A stretch of 64,000 nt of DNA from Bradyrhizobium lablabi (GTDB lineage Bacteria; Pseudomonadota; Alphaproteobacteria; Rhizobiales; Xanthobacteraceae). A program made the position numbers and the translations under genes. The DNA lies in assembly GCF_900141755.1 (NCBI RefSeq), contig NZ_LT670844.1:4278001-4342000 (forward strand), given 5' to 3'. Below the pieces are notes generated by a model, which saw only the letters and a program-made list of their open reading frames with translations, did no database searches and had not been told where the DNA came from. Below, in pieces: positions 49,595 through 59,338 of this stretch. Each line of letters begins with the position of its first letter. The stretch's first letter is position 1.

Positions 49595-50866
49595 TCAGCC
49601 ACACAATCTGGCGGTTGCATATGCCACTGCCCGTGCGGCGGTGACGAGATCGGAGAGCCGCACGCGCTCGTCGGCGGTGGGCCATTCCTCATAGATGCGA
49701 ATGTCGCCTGGGCCATACTGCACAGTGGGGATGCCATGCGCGGCGATGATGTTACCGTCGCCGACATTGCCAAGCCGCCCCCAACCGCCAACGACGGCTT
49801 GAACGCCTGATGCCAGTTCCTGACCCCTCGCCAACGCGGCCACCAGATCATGATCGGCGGCGCAAGCCATTGGCTCCTGGCACCATCCTTCCTCGGTGCC
49901 CTTGGCCGGTACCTCAAAGCTGTAATTGAACGCAGGATGGTCGCGCCGGATGCCTTCCAGCAGCGCAGCAACATCCGCTCTCACGCTTTGCAGCGTTTGT
50001 CCCGGCACGGTGCGGAACTGCAGCAACAGCTCGGCCTGCTTGCTGTGCAGCCCGGTGTGGTTCTTCTGATAGTAATGCTCCTTGTGGAAGGTATCGAAAG
50101 TGTGGGTCGGAAATCCCGGCAACTCCGGGTGGGGGATAAAATTCATCCAGCTTGCTTGTGGAATTGGATCGAGGCTTGGGCCGATGCGGCGAATGACCTC
50201 GCAAAGCTGTTCGATCGGATTCCAGTACTGGGCCTTGGCTTCGGCACTATAACGGAAGAACAGCTCCGGCGCCTCGACCCGGATGCGCGCCATCACAATG
50301 CCGACGCAGACATTGGCGATGGTGTTGTTGGAGTGTTCCATGTTGATGCAGAGGTCCGCCTGGACACCGCTGCGCAGCAGCGCCCTTGTCCCGGCGCCGC
50401 CGAGCTTGTGCGCGATCACCGGACACAGCAAGACGTCGCCTTTGAGCCGCGTGCCTGAGCGAATGATGGCCTCCAGGCCGCAGAACGCGGCGGCGATGCC
50501 GCCCTTGTCGTCGTGGGCGCCCATCCCCCAAACCCAGCCGTCCTCGAACTTGGCGCCATAGGGGTCCACGGACCATCCCGGCATTTCGACGCCGGGATCC
50601 ATATGTCCGTTAAGCATCAGGCTTGGTCCCTCGCCGCTGCCACGCAAGATGCCGGTCGGCTGCCGGCTGGTCACCGTGGGATCGAAGGGATGCACGACGT
50701 CCATCATGGTGACGTCGAGCCCGATGTCCTCCATCCGTTCGGCGAGATGATCGGCGATCGCGTGCTCCTGGAAGGCGGAACTGGGGATGCGCAGCAACGC
50801 CTGCTCCACTTCGAGCACGCGCGCGGCATCGACGTGTTCCTGCACGCCGGATAGTTCGGTGTTCAT
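49595..50866 (-). CDS. M20/ArgE-DapE-like hydrolase with incomplete metal site
   Basis: 423 aa with the M20 fold: LNGHMDPG (His88, Asp90), [15 protein letters not shown] (Asp119), a lid/dimerisation region (about 200-310) and [20 protein letters not shown] at the end. The catalytic Glu-Glu pair that normally follows (in a DEExGGxG context) reads His153-Lys154 in [10 protein letters not shown], and the last metal His position after GPG is not His. Glu177 may replace the third ligand. So activity as a normal dinuclear metallohydrolase is doubtful; a changed mechanism or a binding role is possible. Second gene of the operon, after the binding protein. Confidence 0.82.
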   Translation of the reverse strand: MNTELSGVQEHVDAARVLEVEQALLRIPSSAFQEHAIADHLAERMEDIGLDVTMMDVVHPFDPTVTSRQPTGILRGSGEGPSLMLNGHMDPGVEMPGWSVDPYGAKFEDGWVWGMGAHDDKGGIAAAFCGLEAIIRSGTRLKGDVLLCPVIAHKLGGAGTRALLRSGVQADLCINMEHSNNTIANVCVGIVMARIRVEAPELFFRYSAEAKAQYWNPIEQLCEVIRRIGPSLDPIPQASWMNFIPHPELPGFPTHTFDTFHKEHYYQKNHTGLHSKQAELLLQFRTVPGQTLQSVRADVAALLEGIRRDHPAFNYSFEVPAKGTEEGWCQEPMACAADHDLVAALARGQELASGVQAVVGGWGRLGNVGDGNIIAAHGIPTVQYGPGDIRIYEEWPTADERVRLSDLVTAARAVAYATARLCG

Positions 50867-50959
50867 GGCTTTTCTCTCCGCTCACACACTGCCGAAAGCT
50901 CACCGCGCCCCGCGCCGTCAGAGCCACGGTCATGATGGGTCGCGCGATAGTCTTCGCGC

Positions 50960-51844
50960 TCATTCGGTCAGGGTCGTAGGCTCCGTGGTGAGGCCATAGT
51001 CGACATGGTAGCGCTCATAGATCGCCTTCTCGGCGCCGTTGGCGCGTATCGCCGTGAGCCCGTCATGCAGCGCCTTGACCAGATCGGGATTACCCTTTGC
51101 CGTGCCTACCGCGATCCTGGCGCCGGTGATCACGTCGAATGCGCTCTCGATCGTGGTGGGATTACTCGCAACCATGCTCTCGCCGACGAACTTGTTGACC
51201 GCGACCAGATCCGCTCGCGCGTTCTGGACAAGGCGCATGCCGCTGGGCATGTCGGTGGACGTGATGATATTGACTTCAGGCTTGCCGGCGGCGACGCACT
51301 TGCTGCTGGCGTCGCGCAGCATGGCTTCCTGCGTGGTCCCGAGCGTCGTGGTACTGGTCAGGCCGCAGAGATCACCAAGCGAATGGATGTTCTTGGGATT
51401 GCCCTTGGCGACGAGCATCCCGGTGGCCGCATTCATATAGACCACGAAATCCAATTTCTTGGCCCGCTCGGGTGTGTACAGCAGGGTGTCCCACATGACG
51501 TCGATCTGGCCTGACATCGCCGCCGGAATGAGCCCGGACCAAGTTCCGATCACGAACTGCATCGGGACGCCAATGCAGGCAAACGTCGCTTGGGCGAGAT
51601 CGGCATCTAAGCCGACCAGCTTCGAAAAATCCTTGGGGTCGCGCATGCTGAACGGCACGCTCTCGCCATCCTGACCGATCTTGATCGTCTTGCCGGCGAG
51701 GCCGGGATATTTGGCTGCGAGCTTTGCCGGTTCGCAGGCTGCATCGTCAGCTCTTGCGCCGCACAATGCAGAAGCGGCGAGCAAAGCCAGGCAGGCGGCG
51801 CCGCGCAGTACGATCGGACGCGCAAACTTATAAAAAGTATGCAT
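50960..51844 (-). CDS. family 3 amino-acid-type ABC substrate-binding protein
   Basis: 294 aa. Signal peptide at 1-32 (ARPIVLRGAACLALLAASAL ending ARA) followed by a Lao/His-type binding domain: KTIKIGQDGESVPFSMRDP, LVGLDADLAQATFACIGVPM, SGQIDVMWDTLLYTPERA and NARADLVAVNKFVGE. It partners the fused permease/ATPase two genes downstream. ATG 51844. Divergent from a LysR gene, the probable regulator. The ligand is not predictable beyond a small polar or amino-acid-like compound. Confidence 0.87.
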   Translation of the reverse strand: MHTFYKFARPIVLRGAACLALLAASALCGARADDAACEPAKLAAKYPGLAGKTIKIGQDGESVPFSMRDPKDFSKLVGLDADLAQATFACIGVPMQFVIGTWSGLIPAAMSGQIDVMWDTLLYTPERAKKLDFVVYMNAATGMLVAKGNPKNIHSLGDLCGLTSTTTLGTTQEAMLRDASSKCVAAGKPEVNIITSTDMPSGMRLVQNARADLVAVNKFVGESMVASNPTTIESAFDVITGARIAVGTAKGNPDLVKALHDGLTAIRANGAEKAIYERYHVDYGLTTEPTTLTE

Positions 51845-51958
51845 GAATTTCGTTTCCGTTCTTGAGAGCAAACCCGGCTGGCACAAATTATTTCGTCAGT
51901 ATTGGGGCATTACAAATGAATTATAGACATCTGAATCATGCATATGCATTATACGGGA

Positions 51959-52924
51959 ATGGATTCTCGGCACTTGGAAACGTTGTTGTGGGTTGCAAGG
52001 CTTGGCGGCATCGGCGCTGCAGCGCAGCATCTCAATTTGACTCAGCCGGCGGTCACCCGCCGGATTCAGGAGCTTGAGCGAGAGCTTGGCGCCAAGGTGC
52101 TGCGCCGCCAGGGACGAAATGTGGTGCCGACGCCGGTGGGCCAGACCTGCCTCGGCAGCGCCGAGCGCATCCTGTCGGAAGTTGCGACCATGCGCGTTGC
52201 GGCGAGCGGCAAATCCGCCGTCGGCACCATTCGCGTCGGCGTGGTTGAGAGCATCGCGCTGACGTGGTTTCAAAATTTCCTGGCCCGGATCGAGGGACGC
52301 TATCCCAAGGTGCAGATGGAGATCGACGTCGATCTATCGAACCGATTGATCACCAGTCTTGCGCGACGTCAGATCGACATCGCCTTGCTGCCTGGTCCGG
52401 TGCAATTGCCCGGCGTCGTCCGTGTGTCGCTCGGCGATTGCGCCATGCAGTGGTTGGGTCATCCGCAACTGTGCCCGAAGGATCGGGAGATGAAGGCTGC
52501 GGATCTCGCCGAACTGCCGATCATCGGCATGCCGCAGGATGCCAATGCTTATCATTCCATCATCAACTGGTTCGAGGAGGCGCAGGTCACGCCCAGCCTT
52601 ATGCATTGTTGCAACAGTTTTAGCGTGGTGGCGCTGTTGGTGCGGCGCGGAGTAGGCGTCAGTCTGCTGCCGCCGGACCTGTTTGCCGGCGACCTCGAGC
52701 AAGGCGTGCTGAAGGTATTGATTGAACAGCCCGACGTTCCGAAGGTGGAATATTCGGCAGCCTATTTGCCCGCAACGAACGCCTCGATCCTTCCGGAAGT
52801 CGCGGCAATCGCGCGCGAGGAAAGCTGGTTCTTTGGCCCGTCACGAACACGGCGCAAGAACTTTGGCGGAGGGCCTTCTCCCGCACTGCAGGTTCGGGCG
52901 ATCCTGAAGGATGAGGTCCCGTAG
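51959..52924 (+). CDS. LysR family regulator divergent from the ABC/hydrolase operon
   Basis: 321 aa with the N-terminal winged HTH (residues 1-60: LETLLWVARLGGIGAAAQHL, NLTQPAVTRRIQELERELGA) and a periplasmic-binding-like effector domain from about 90 (GTIRVGVVESIALTWFQNFL, DIALLPGP). ATG 51959 is used; the frame could extend to 51938. The 114-bp divergent intergenic region is AT-rich and contains the palindrome ATGCATATGCAT at 51938-51949, possibly part of its operator. Confidence 0.88.
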   Translation: MDSRHLETLLWVARLGGIGAAAQHLNLTQPAVTRRIQELERELGAKVLRRQGRNVVPTPVGQTCLGSAERILSEVATMRVAASGKSAVGTIRVGVVESIALTWFQNFLARIEGRYPKVQMEIDVDLSNRLITSLARRQIDIALLPGPVQLPGVVRVSLGDCAMQWLGHPQLCPKDREMKAADLAELPIIGMPQDANAYHSIINWFEEAQVTPSLMHCCNSFSVVALLVRRGVGVSLLPPDLFAGDLEQGVLKVLIEQPDVPKVEYSAAYLPATNASILPEVAAIAREESWFFGPSRTRRKNFGGGPSPALQVRAILKDEVP

Positions 52925-53012
52925 CTTCCTGCTTGAAAAAAAACGGTCGCATGTCGCCTAAAATTCCGCGATCGACTACATTGGGCGCCGCACCCGGCAC
53001 GGAGCCCTGTTG

Positions 53013-54281
53013 ATGAGTTTGGATATTCTGGTCAAGAACGTTGCGCTGTGGGGCACCAAGGGCCTTTGCGATCTCGGCATCGCCGGCGGCAAGTTTGCCA
53101 GCATCGGCCGGGGTACCACGTCCTCACCCGCAGCGCTCACGCTCGATGCTGAGGGCCGGATGGCGGTGCCGGGCTTTGTCGAGCCGCATATTCATCTCGA
53201 CAAGGCGCTGATCTCGGAGCGAGCGCCGGTCAATATTTCGGGCACGCTCTCTGAGGCGATCGAAATTCTCTGGGAGATCAAGCGCAATTACACCGTGGAA
53301 GAAATCGCCGATCGAGCGTCGCGTGTGCTCGGCCGTGCGCTGGAAAACGGCATCTCGAGATTGCGCACGCATGTTGACGTCGATCCGATCGGGGGCACGC
53401 GGCCGGCCGAAGGTTTGATCCGCGCCCGTGAGCGGTTTCGCGATCTGATGGATATCCAGATCGTCGCCTTTCCGCAGGAGGGAATCATCAAATCGCCCGG
53501 CACCGAGGCGCTGATGCGGCAGGTAATGAAGCTTGGCGTCGATGTCGTCGGCGGCATGCCCTTCAACGAGGCGTCGCCGGCAGACAGCCGGCGGCATATC
53601 GAGATCGCCTTCGAGATCGCGAAGGAGTTCGATGCCGACATCGACATGCATGTCGATGAGACCGACGATCCGATGGCGCGAACGCTGGAAGTGCTCGCCG
53701 AGCTGACCATCAAGAATGGCTGGCAGGGGCGGGTGACCGCCGGCCACACCTGCGCGCTGGCGGGTTACCCGCGGAACTACGCCGATCACGTGATCACGCG
53801 CCTGCGCGAAGCCAATGTCAACATGATCGCCAATCCGGCCACCAATCTGATGCTGCAGGGCCGGCTTGACGATTATCCCAAGCGCCGCGGGGTGACGCAG
53901 GTCAAGGAATTGTTGGCGGCCGGCGTCAACGTCGCCTGTGGACAGGACTGTGTGCACGACACGTTTTATCCCTTCGGCCAGAATGATCCGCTTGAGATCG
54001 CATTTCTGCTCTGTCATGCCTCCCATATGAGCCAGCCGCCCGAGATTCTGACGGTAATGGATATGGTCACCAACAACGGTGCCAAGGCCTTGCGCGTGCC
54101 GGATTTTGGCGTGGCGGTAGGCAGCGTGGCCGATCTCGTGGTGCTCGAAGCGCGTGACGTGCGCGAGGCCTTTGCGACGCGGTCGCCGCGGCGCTGGGTG
54201 ATCCGCAAGGGAAAATTGATCGCCGAGACCAAATTGGAGACGCTGCGCTATTTTGACAGGCTGGCCATGCCGGCCTCATAA
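53013..54281 (+). CDS. cytosine deaminase-like amidohydrolase
   Basis: 422-aa metal-dependent amidohydrolase of the CodA group. The HxH ligands His59/His61 (VEPHIHLDKAL) begin the barrel; the third is in DADIDMHVDETDDP, the fourth in VTAGHTCAL, and the metal Asp in ACGQDCVHDTFYP. The GQD motif and the FYPFGQNDPLEIAF stretch resemble CodA, which deaminates cytosine and, in some bacteria, creatinine. ATG 53013 has GGAG 8 bases upstream. The LysR gene follows 12 bp later, then hyuA/hyuB and a barbiturase-like gene, consistent with a pyrimidine or hydantoin pathway. Substrate undetermined. Confidence 0.85.
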   Translation: MSLDILVKNVALWGTKGLCDLGIAGGKFASIGRGTTSSPAALTLDAEGRMAVPGFVEPHIHLDKALISERAPVNISGTLSEAIEILWEIKRNYTVEEIADRASRVLGRALENGISRLRTHVDVDPIGGTRPAEGLIRARERFRDLMDIQIVAFPQEGIIKSPGTEALMRQVMKLGVDVVGGMPFNEASPADSRRHIEIAFEIAKEFDADIDMHVDETDDPMARTLEVLAELTIKNGWQGRVTAGHTCALAGYPRNYADHVITRLREANVNMIANPATNLMLQGRLDDYPKRRGVTQVKELLAAGVNVACGQDCVHDTFYPFGQNDPLEIAFLLCHASHMSQPPEILTVMDMVTNNGAKALRVPDFGVAVGSVADLVVLEARDVREAFATRSPRRWVIRKGKLIAETKLETLRYFDRLAMPAS

Positions 54282-54293
54282 GGGATTTCGAAT

Positions 54294-55187
54294 TTGGATT
54301 TTCGCCAACTGCGTTACGCGCTTTCGGTCTACAAGGAGCGCAGCTTCACCAAGGCGGCGAAGCGGCTGAATATTTCGCAGTCGGCGGTCAGCGAACAGGT
54401 CAAATTGCTCGAAGAGGAAATCGGCTTCGAATTGTTTCGCCGCACCTCGCGCGGCATCGAATCGACCGACCGTGGCCGCACCTTTCTCTACGAGTCCGAG
54501 CGGGTGATGGGCGACCTGCTCAGCCTGTCCGATACCGCGCGGCGGCTGCGCGGCGCGCTGCAGGACACGCTGACCATCGGCATGGGTTCCGGCATGGCGC
54601 AGATCTTCATTCCGCGCATGTTTGCCGATCTCAGGAACGATCTTCCGGGCGTGCGGCTGGAAATCCTGACCGCGCCGACCAAGAATATCTTCAACGAGCT
54701 GCACGAAGAGAAGCTCGACGCCGGGATCGCGATCGAATCCGATCCGGAGCGATTGCCGGCCGGCCTCGTGTTCGATCGCCTGATCGATGCCGAGATGGCG
54801 CTGATCACGCATCCAAAACACGCGCTGGCGCGCTCGAAGCAGCCGGTCGATATCGGGCGCCTGCTCGCCGAACCCATCATCATGAGCGAATTGACTGTCG
54901 GATACGGCCAGGTGGTGCTCTCGCTGTTTACGGATTTGGGGATCAAGCCCAATATTTTGGCGGTGGTCGACAATATCGAGACCATCAAGATGATTGTGCA
55001 ATCCGAAGGCGGTATCGCCATCGTGCCGCGCGCCTGTGCGGAAAATGAAGTCACGTTGGGACTACTGAAGGCACTTTCGATTCAGCCGGCGCGCAATGTC
55101 GCGTTCAGCCTGTTTCGGCGGCGCGAGCCGATGTCGCGGCGCAAGGAAACGGCATTGCTCAGATTGCGAGAGATGCTGAAAGCCTAG
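54294..55187 (+). CDS. LysR family regulator of the heterocycle cluster
   Basis: 297 aa. HTH at 1-60 (MDFRQLRYALSVYKERSFTK, LNISQSAVSEQVKLLEEEIG) and effector domain from about 90 (TLTIGMGSGMAQIFIPRMFA, LDAGIAIESDP). Starts with TTG at 54294, backed by AAGGGA 9 bases upstream. Same strand and 12 bp after the deaminase gene; a T-N11-A palindrome lies downstream in front of hyuA, fitting control of the following operon. Confidence 0.88.
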   Translation: MDFRQLRYALSVYKERSFTKAAKRLNISQSAVSEQVKLLEEEIGFELFRRTSRGIESTDRGRTFLYESERVMGDLLSLSDTARRLRGALQDTLTIGMGSGMAQIFIPRMFADLRNDLPGVRLEILTAPTKNIFNELHEEKLDAGIAIESDPERLPAGLVFDRLIDAEMALITHPKHALARSKQPVDIGRLLAEPIIMSELTVGYGQVVLSLFTDLGIKPNILAVVDNIETIKMIVQSEGGIAIVPRACAENEVTLGLLKALSIQPARNVAFSLFRRREPMSRRKETALLRLREMLKA

Positions 55188-55210
55188 GCATTTTCGAGCG
55201 GCTTTTATGG

Positions 55211-55225
55211 ATCGGAATTTCCGAT
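55211..55225. promoter_or_regulatory. candidate LysR operator (T-N11-A palindrome)
   Basis: ATCGGAATTTCCGAT has perfect 7-bp arms around one base and contains T-N11-A, the LysR-box core. A related imperfect copy (TATCGAAATTCGG) follows within 20 bp. It lies in the 156-bp gap between the LysR gene and hyuA, about 120 bp upstream of hyuA. Confidence 0.5.
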
Positions 55226-55343
55226 AGCCGTATCGAAATTCGGCCTTTGCTTAACCGAAAAATCTGACCCATTGTGCCGGCCACGCGGATGATGCCGGCC
55301 CACTTCGGCATCGCCACATTTTTTCGGAGAACGGTTGCGAAGC

Positions 55344-57431
55344 ATGTCGAACAATTCCGCTTCCGCGCGCCTTCGCATCGGCATCGATACCGGCGGAACT
55401 TTTACCGATATCGTCTCGGTCGATGTCGTGTCCGGCGCGACCCAAGTGACAAAAGTGGCGAGCACGCCTTCTAACCCCGCGATCGGCCTGGTGCGTGGCG
55501 TCAACAAGATTCTGGCCGCGAGCGGCGCCACCACCGACGCTGTCGCGGGCCTCGCCCACGGCACTACGGTTGCGACCAACGCGCTGTTGCAGGGCGAGAT
55601 CAATTCGCTCGGCCTGATCGTCAATGCAGGCTTTCGCCACATTCTTGAAATCGCGCGCCAGTCGGTGCCGGAGGGCTACGGAAATTCCTACTTCTGGGTC
55701 AAGCCCGACCGCATCGTGCCGTTGCAGTTTGTCCGCGAAGTGGTTGGCCGATTGGATTTCCATGGCAATGAATTGCGCCCGCTCGATGAGGCGAGCGTTC
55801 GCGAAGCCGCAAAATTTTTCCGCGCGCAAGGCGTGCGCGCCATCGGCATTTGTCTGCTGCATTCCTACGCCAACGATGCGCATGAGCGCCGCGCCGCCGA
55901 GATCGTCGCCGAGGAATATCCCGACGCGACGTTATCGTTGTCTTGTGTGGTGCTCCCCGAATATCGCGAATATGAGCGCGCTGTGACGACATTGGTCGAC
56001 GCCTTCGTCAAGCCGCATATGGAACGCTATCTCAAGCGCGTGCATCAGGAGCTCGGCGCCGGCCTGCAGGACAAGCCGTTTTTGGTGATGCAGTCGAGCG
56101 GTGGCGTCGCCAGCGCCGATCAGGTGGTGCGGAAGCCAATCACGACCGCGCTTTCGGGGCCTGCGGCCGGCGCGCTTGGCTGCGCTGTTATCGCCGACAT
56201 CGCGGGGTTTCCCGACCTGGTCACGCTGGACGCCGGCGGCACCTCGACCGACCTCTGCCTGATCGAAGGCGGCAAGCCGCAAGTCACCAATGGCGGATCG
56301 GTCGGCCCGTTCCCGGTGCGGATCCCCATGATCGACATCGAGACCATCGGCACCGGCGGCGGCTCGATCGCCTGGATCAGCCGCGAGGGCCATCTCAAGG
56401 TCGGCCCGCGCAGCGCCGGCGCCGAGCCCGGGCCGATGTGCTATCCGAACGGCGGCAATGAGCCGACCATTACCGACGCCAATCTCGTGCTGGGGCGGAT
56501 TCCGCCGTCGCTGATCGGCGGCGGCATCGCGCTCGATGTGGCCCGGGCGCGCGGCGGCATCGCGGCGCTCGCCGCGAAATTGCCGGGCTCGATGAGCGTC
56601 GAGCAGCTTGCCAGCGGCATCATCGAGATCGCGAACTGGAGCCAGGCCAACGCCATCCGGCAGATGACGATCCAGCGCGGCATCGATCCGCGCGCTTTTG
56701 CATTGCTGTCGTTTGGCGGCGCGGGTCCGGCGCAATCGGCGGCGGTGATGGACCTCTTGGCCATGAAGGCCTGCATCGTGCCGCCGAATCCCGGCAATCT
56801 CTCCGCCTTCGGCCTGCTCGCGGTCGACTGGCGCACCGACCATATCGTCACCAAGGTGATGCATGAAGGCGCCATCGATCTTGCCGACGTCGCTTCGCGC
56901 TATGCCGCGCTGGAGCGCGAGGCCATCGCGACGCTGATGCGCGACGGCATCGAGGCCTCGCGCATTCGTCTCGTCCGCGAAGCCGACATTCGCTATGCCG
57001 GCCAGTCGATGGAAGTCCGCGTCACCGCGCCCGGCGGCGCGGTGGATGCGTCATTTTTGGCCGGACTGATCGGCGCCTTCAATGCGGCGCATCTCAAGAC
57101 GTTTGGCTATAATTATGCCGGCCAGCAGAAAATTGAATTGGTCAATCTCTGCGTCTCCGGCTTTGGCGTGATCGAGCGGCCGCAGATGCCAAAGCTCGAT
57201 TCACGGGAGGGCAAGCCAACCGCGAAAGGCCGCCGCGCGGTCTATTTCGGCGGCGCGTTCCAGGACACGCCGGTCTATGACCGCGCCTCGCTGCCATCCG
57301 GTGGCCGGATCAATGGCCCGGCGGTCGTGGAAGAGTTTGGTTCGACGACGGTGGTATTTCCCGGGCAAACGCTCGAGGTCGATCCGCACGGCATTCTTGT
57401 CATCCGCTCATCGCAGGAGGCTTCACGATGA
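55344..57431 (+). CDS. hydantoinase/oxoprolinase family protein, subunit A (HyuA-like)
   Basis: 695 aa. N-terminal Hydant_A_N region with the phosphate-binding motif IGIDTGGTFTDIVSVD, then the hydantoinase A domain with TLDAGGTSTDLCLI, TIGTGGGSIAWI and GPMCYPNGGNEPTITDANLV. These are the marks of ATP-dependent hydantoinases, N-methylhydantoinases and 5-oxoprolinases. It overlaps hyuB by 4 bp (ATGA), so the subunits are coupled. ATG 55344 is preferred to a TTG at 55335. Which ring is opened cannot be read from sequence. Confidence 0.9.
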   Translation: MSNNSASARLRIGIDTGGTFTDIVSVDVVSGATQVTKVASTPSNPAIGLVRGVNKILAASGATTDAVAGLAHGTTVATNALLQGEINSLGLIVNAGFRHILEIARQSVPEGYGNSYFWVKPDRIVPLQFVREVVGRLDFHGNELRPLDEASVREAAKFFRAQGVRAIGICLLHSYANDAHERRAAEIVAEEYPDATLSLSCVVLPEYREYERAVTTLVDAFVKPHMERYLKRVHQELGAGLQDKPFLVMQSSGGVASADQVVRKPITTALSGPAAGALGCAVIADIAGFPDLVTLDAGGTSTDLCLIEGGKPQVTNGGSVGPFPVRIPMIDIETIGTGGGSIAWISREGHLKVGPRSAGAEPGPMCYPNGGNEPTITDANLVLGRIPPSLIGGGIALDVARARGGIAALAAKLPGSMSVEQLASGIIEIANWSQANAIRQMTIQRGIDPRAFALLSFGGAGPAQSAAVMDLLAMKACIVPPNPGNLSAFGLLAVDWRTDHIVTKVMHEGAIDLADVASRYAALEREAIATLMRDGIEASRIRLVREADIRYAGQSMEVRVTAPGGAVDASFLAGLIGAFNAAHLKTFGYNYAGQQKIELVNLCVSGFGVIERPQMPKLDSREGKPTAKGRRAVYFGGAFQDTPVYDRASLPSGGRINGPAVVEEFGSTTVVFPGQTLEVDPHGILVIRSSQEASR

Positions 57432-59311
57432 ACGTGCATCACACCCAGCACCCGTGGCCGACCGCGCCGCAGCGCAAAACGGTCGCGGTCGATCCGATCG
57501 TGCTGCAGATCGTCGAAGGCACGCTGAATTCGATCGAGGCCGAAATCGAATACGCCATCGAGCGCACCGCGCGCTCGCCGATGATCCGCGAAGCCCACGA
57601 TTTTCGCGTCGGGCTGTTCGACCGCTATTGCCGCAAGCTGACCGGGCGCTCCTATTCGGCGATGCCGAACGGCGTGGTGCGCGATTTCCCGCCGGAGACG
57701 ATGAAGCCCGGCGACGTGTTCCTGATGAACGATACCTATTTGACCGAAGGCTCGATCGGCCATCTGCCCGATCTCTGCAGCACGGTGCCGGTGTTTCATG
57801 ACGGCCAGGTCGTCGCCTACATCCAGGCCTTCGGACATCACGACGACGTCGGCGGCCGGGTGCCGGGCTCGATGCCGGGCACGGCGGCGACCGTGTTCGA
57901 GGAAGGCATCGCCATCCCGCCGGTGAAGATCTACAGCGAGGGCATCCGCAACGAAGCGGTATTCACCATTGTTCGCCGCAACACCCGCGTGCCCGAAATG
58001 CTGTCGGCCGATCTCGACAGCGAAATCCAGGCCTGCCTGATGGGCGCGCGGCGGATGGCTGGGTTGTTCGAGCGTTTTGGCAAGGAACAGGTCGAGGCCT
58101 GCTTCCAGGCCATCCTCGAAAAATGCCGCGACATCTATCGCAACGAGCTATTGGCAAAAATCGCCGACGGCGAATATGCCTGGGAAGATTATGTCGAGCA
58201 CGACGGGATCACCGACCCCAAGCTGCACAAAATCGCGCTGAAGATGACCAAGAAGGGCGGCAAGATCACGCTCGACTTCAACGGCACCGATCCGCAATCG
58301 ACCGGCCCGATCAACTGGCCGGCGGACTATGCCGACGGCGCATTCCTGATCAAATGGATCGCGCCGATCCTGCGCAATCTCGCTGATACACCCGAACGCG
58401 CCGCGGAAATCCATGTTAACGAAGGCGTCTGCGACGTGTTCGAGGTGATCTTCCCGCCAAAGGGCACGCTGATCACGCCGGAATGGCCGGCCGCGACCAA
58501 TGCGCGCTCGTTTGTGCTGTTGCGCTGCCTTGGCCTGCTCGCCGGCGTGGTCGCGCAAGCCGTCGACGGCCGCATGCCGGCGGATCAGGAGACCATCCGC
58601 TACACGGGTTTCTTCGGCACTGATCTCGAGGGAAAACCGTTCCTGTCGCGCGAGGTGCTCGGCGGCGGCTCGGGCGGGCGCTATTATGCCGACGGTAACG
58701 ACGCGATCCACATCGTGCCCGACTCGCGCAACCAGCCGGCGGAATTCACCGAGACGCGGTTTCCGCTGCTGGTCGAAAAACTCGCGCTGCGCACTGATTC
58801 CGGCGGCGCCGGTCTCCGCCGTGGCGGGCAGGGCTACGAAAAACATTATCGCGCGTTGGTCGATTGCCGCACCATCGTCACCGCCGATCGGGTGCGGCTC
58901 GGTTGTTACGGTCTCAATGGCGGCAAGGCCGGCCAGCCGTTTTGCGTGACGGTCGATGCCGACGGCGAGGGTTTTGACCTTGGCGGTCTCGTCGATGGCG
59001 AGCCCGTGCTGAAAGGGCAGGTCGTTCGCGTGGTGACGACCGGCGGTGGCGGCTGGGGCGATCCGCTGCAGCGCGAATTGGAATTGGTGTTGCGCGACGT
59101 CGTCGAGGGCAGGGTCTCGCTTGCAGCCGCGGAAGCCGATTATGGCGTGGTATTGAAGGGCAGCGCCGACCAGCCCCTGATCGACGAAGCCGCCACAAAA
59201 CAGCGCCGTGCCGAACTGGCTAGCGCGCGAAAAAGCGCGCTGCCGATGATTGACCGCGGCGAGGGCTATGAAAAGATGCTGCGCGGCGAGCACCGGCCGC
59301 GGATGCGATAA
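57428..59311 (+). CDS. hydantoinase/oxoprolinase family protein, subunit B (HyuB-like)
   Basis: 627-aa partner of the A subunit. Typical blocks are VDPIVLQIVEGTLNSIEAEI, ERTARSPMIREAHDFRVGLF, PGDVFLMNDTYLTEGSIGHL and DHxD-like AFGHHDDVGGRVPGS near residue 140. Toward the C-terminus are SGGAGLRRGGQGYEKHYRAL and TGGGGWGDPLQRE. The last residues carry an Arg-rich tail. Overlaps hyuA by 4 bp, 27 bp before the ring-opening hydrolase gene. Confidence 0.9.
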   Translation: MNVHHTQHPWPTAPQRKTVAVDPIVLQIVEGTLNSIEAEIEYAIERTARSPMIREAHDFRVGLFDRYCRKLTGRSYSAMPNGVVRDFPPETMKPGDVFLMNDTYLTEGSIGHLPDLCSTVPVFHDGQVVAYIQAFGHHDDVGGRVPGSMPGTAATVFEEGIAIPPVKIYSEGIRNEAVFTIVRRNTRVPEMLSADLDSEIQACLMGARRMAGLFERFGKEQVEACFQAILEKCRDIYRNELLAKIADGEYAWEDYVEHDGITDPKLHKIALKMTKKGGKITLDFNGTDPQSTGPINWPADYADGAFLIKWIAPILRNLADTPERAAEIHVNEGVCDVFEVIFPPKGTLITPEWPAATNARSFVLLRCLGLLAGVVAQAVDGRMPADQETIRYTGFFGTDLEGKPFLSREVLGGGSGGRYYADGNDAIHIVPDSRNQPAEFTETRFPLLVEKLALRTDSGGAGLRRGGQGYEKHYRALVDCRTIVTADRVRLGCYGLNGGKAGQPFCVTVDADGEGFDLGGLVDGEPVLKGQVVRVVTTGGGGWGDPLQRELELVLRDVVEGRVSLAAAEADYGVVLKGSADQPLIDEAATKQRRAELASARKSALPMIDRGEGYEKMLRGEHRPRMR

Positions 59312-59338
59312 ACCAGGCGATAACGGAGTTTTCCGCGA

